From CAYYDH01 sp964470615 (GTDB taxonomy: Bacteria > Patescibacteriota > Minisyncoccia > Minisyncoccales > GWA2-38-27): DNA of 7,905 nt. Under the pieces are notes generated by a model. That model did not search any database. It saw only the letters and a list, made by a program, of their open reading frames with translations, and was not told the origin of the DNA. The translations under genes and the position numbers were made by a program. The stretch lies in the NCBI GenBank assembly GCA_964470615.1, contig CAYYDH010000027.1, positions 1-7,905 of the forward strand, in the 5' to 3' direction. This document shows positions 6,783-7,905 of the stretch, piece after piece. How positions within the stretch are numbered: position 1 is the stretch's first letter; each line of letters begins with the position of its first letter.

Positions 6783-7502
6783 ATGAAAGGCTTGTTTAAA
6801 TTAACTAAAGAATTTCTCTTAGACCTTGTTTTCCCCAAGTTTTGTCTTAACTGCGAAAAAGAAGGAACTTATCTGTGCGAAGACTGCTTTTATCTAGTTG
6901 ATATTTTAGATTCTCAGTATTGCCCTTTCTGCACTTCTCCAAGAATTGCCATTGAGGGAAAAACCTGCCCTGCCTGCCAAAAGACAAAAACTCTAAGCGG
7001 CCTTTATTTTGCTGCAGATTATAATAACTTCGTTGTTAAGAAGCTGATCCACCAATTTAAATACGAACCCTATGTCAAGGACCTAGCTAAGCCCTTAGCT
7101 GATCTGATTGTGGAGCATATAAGCAGAGTGGGAGCCACAGAAAAGATTGCTGACTTTGCCTTAATACCGGTGCCGCTCCATATTAAGAAACAAAAACAAA
7201 GAGGCTTTAACCAGTCAGAAGAATTAGCAAAAGAGCTTTCTTCAAAGCTAATCCTTCCTGTTTCAAGCAATGCCTTGATAAAAACAAAAGAAACTCAGTC
7301 ACAGACCGAGTTGAAAAAAGAAGAAAGAGAAAAAAACATTAAAGACGCTTTCTCTTGCTCAAACCCTACCCTAGTTTCAGGCAAAAAGATCTTGCTAGTT
7401 GATGATATTTTCACTACTGGCGCCACAATGGAAGAGTGCTCAAAAACACTTAGAAAAGCAGGCGCCAAAGAAGTTTGGGGAATTGCAGTAGCAAGAGGTT
7501 AA
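6783..7502 (+). CDS. comF: ComF-family protein (phosphoribosyltransferase fold, DNA uptake)
   Basis: ComF/GntX proteins are cytoplasmic and needed for natural transformation in several bacteria, probably helping incoming single-stranded DNA. This one has 239 residues, the normal length. Two Cys4 zinc sites are visible: C21/C24 with C32/C35, and C47/C50 with C62/C65. Next come the family signature VPLHIKKQKQRGFNQSE (130-146) and the PRPP-binding loop ILLVDDIFTTGATM (203-216). The ATG at 6783 is fixed by an in-frame TAA at 6777-6779 just upstream. It is divergent from pilM, 88 bases apart, which fits a link between pilus-mediated DNA capture and uptake. The stop is three bases from the convergent NUDIX stop. 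No strong Shine-Dalgarno is seen; only AAAGA touches the start. The molecular substrate of the family is not settled. Confidence 0.94.
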   Translation: MKGLFKLTKEFLLDLVFPKFCLNCEKEGTYLCEDCFYLVDILDSQYCPFCTSPRIAIEGKTCPACQKTKTLSGLYFAADYNNFVVKKLIHQFKYEPYVKDLAKPLADLIVEHISRVGATEKIADFALIPVPLHIKKQKQRGFNQSEELAKELSSKLILPVSSNALIKTKETQSQTELKKEEREKNIKDAFSCSNPTLVSGKKILLVDDIFTTGATMEECSKTLRKAGAKEVWGIAVARG

Positions 7503-7505
7503 ATA

Positions 7506-7905
7506 TTAAAGATTTACTTTTCCTACATCTTCCCCTTTCAGAATCTTATCCACCATTTCTATTTCTTCTGCGATACCAGCAATCAAATAATAGCTTTTAG
7601 CTTCGTCAGCTGAAATCCAGGCATAATCAACATTCTCTGAATTAAGCTTTACTTCTCCTGACTTCCAAGGAGCATAAAAGCTCAAGGTAATTACTGGAAC
7701 ACCATCTGGCCTGATGAAAACTAAATCTAAAAGATAGCTTACTTTTCCCATTTCCAAGCTGACTTCTTCTTTCACTTCTCGCCTCAAGCTGGTCTCTAAA
7801 GCATAATACCAATTGTTATCTTTAGTGCTTACCGGAGTATCGATATAGTCGTCTATCTCCAACCCTCCACCAGGCACAGTCCACTTCCCAGGAAAAACTT
7901 TCTTA
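7506..7905 (-). CDS. NUDIX hydrolase (5' end beyond window)
   Basis: NUDIX enzymes cleave nucleoside diphosphates linked to another group. The frame is open from the stop at 7506-7508 to the window edge, so about 133 codons are seen and the N-terminus is missing. An in-frame GTG at 7875-7877 should not be taken as the start, because the upstream residues KKVFPGKWTVPGGGLE continue the usual NUDIX strand. The catalytic core REVKEE (codons at 7764-7781) supplies the metal-binding glutamates. The NUDIX box is not canonical. Around 15-20 residues (DDYIDTPVSTKDNNWYY) separate GGGLE from ALETSLRREVKEE, and the glycine usually after EE-x is Ser (EEVSLEM). The substrate cannot be told from the sequence. 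It converges with comF across a 3-base gap and is probably unrelated to pilus assembly. Confidence 0.9.
   Translation of the reverse strand, partial: KKVFPGKWTVPGGGLEIDDYIDTPVSTKDNNWYYALETSLRREVKEEVSLEMGKVSYLLDLVFIRPDGVPVITLSFYAPWKSGEVKLNSENVDYAWISADEAKSYYLIAGIAEEIEMVDKILKGEDVGKVNL

Noticed and set aside
7506..7877. NUDIX protein taken as complete from the GTG at 7875
   Set aside because: The frame continues upstream with family-typical residues (PGKWTVPGGG), so the gene runs off the window and this GTG codes for an internal Val.

Overview
The window carries the core of a type IV pilus (T4P) assembly operon on the minus strand. Next to it, on the plus strand, lies a divergent comF-type gene, followed by a convergent, partial NUDIX hydrolase. 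The organism is probably a bacterium of the Patescibacteria/Candidate Phyla Radiation, Parcubacteria-like. This is inferred from the compact AT-leaning sequence, the near absence of Shine-Dalgarno motifs, stop codons that are all TAA (nine of nine visible), a secretin-free pilM-N-O-(P-like)-B-T-C order, and protein wording familiar from that group. No rRNA or marker gene is present to prove it.

Reading in the direction of transcription from about 6694 down to 1, the operon runs pilM, pilN, pilO, a 91-codon PilP-like membrane protein, pilB, a stand-alone CheY-like receiver, pilT and pilC (cut by the window edge). Gaps are 21, -1, 58, 5, 12, 23 and 6 bases, so a single transcript is likely. PilM (actin-like, cytoplasmic) with PilN, PilO and the PilP-like protein (bitopic membrane proteins) would form the alignment platform. 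PilC is the inner-membrane platform, PilB the extension ATPase and PilT the retraction ATPase. The receiver sits between the two motor genes and is a plausible regulator of pilus dynamics. No pilin, prepilin peptidase or secretin gene is in the window.

The 88-base region at 6695-6782 separates pilM and comF, which are transcribed apart. A perfect extended -10 (TGGTATAAT) lies so close to the pilM ATG that the mRNA should be leaderless or nearly so. ComF is a phosphoribosyltransferase-fold protein with two Cys4 zinc sites, linked to DNA uptake in other bacteria. Beside T4P genes it suggests natural transformation. ComF ends three bases from the stop of the convergent NUDIX gene, whose 5' end lies beyond the window.

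Other points are a hairpin plus T-run inside the pilO/pilP-like gap that faces the antisense direction, a PilN without the usual PilM-docking peptide, and an unusual insertion in the NUDIX box. There is no gene-free stretch over 300 bases. I saw no tRNA, rRNA, CRISPR array or mobile element, and no convincingly new system.
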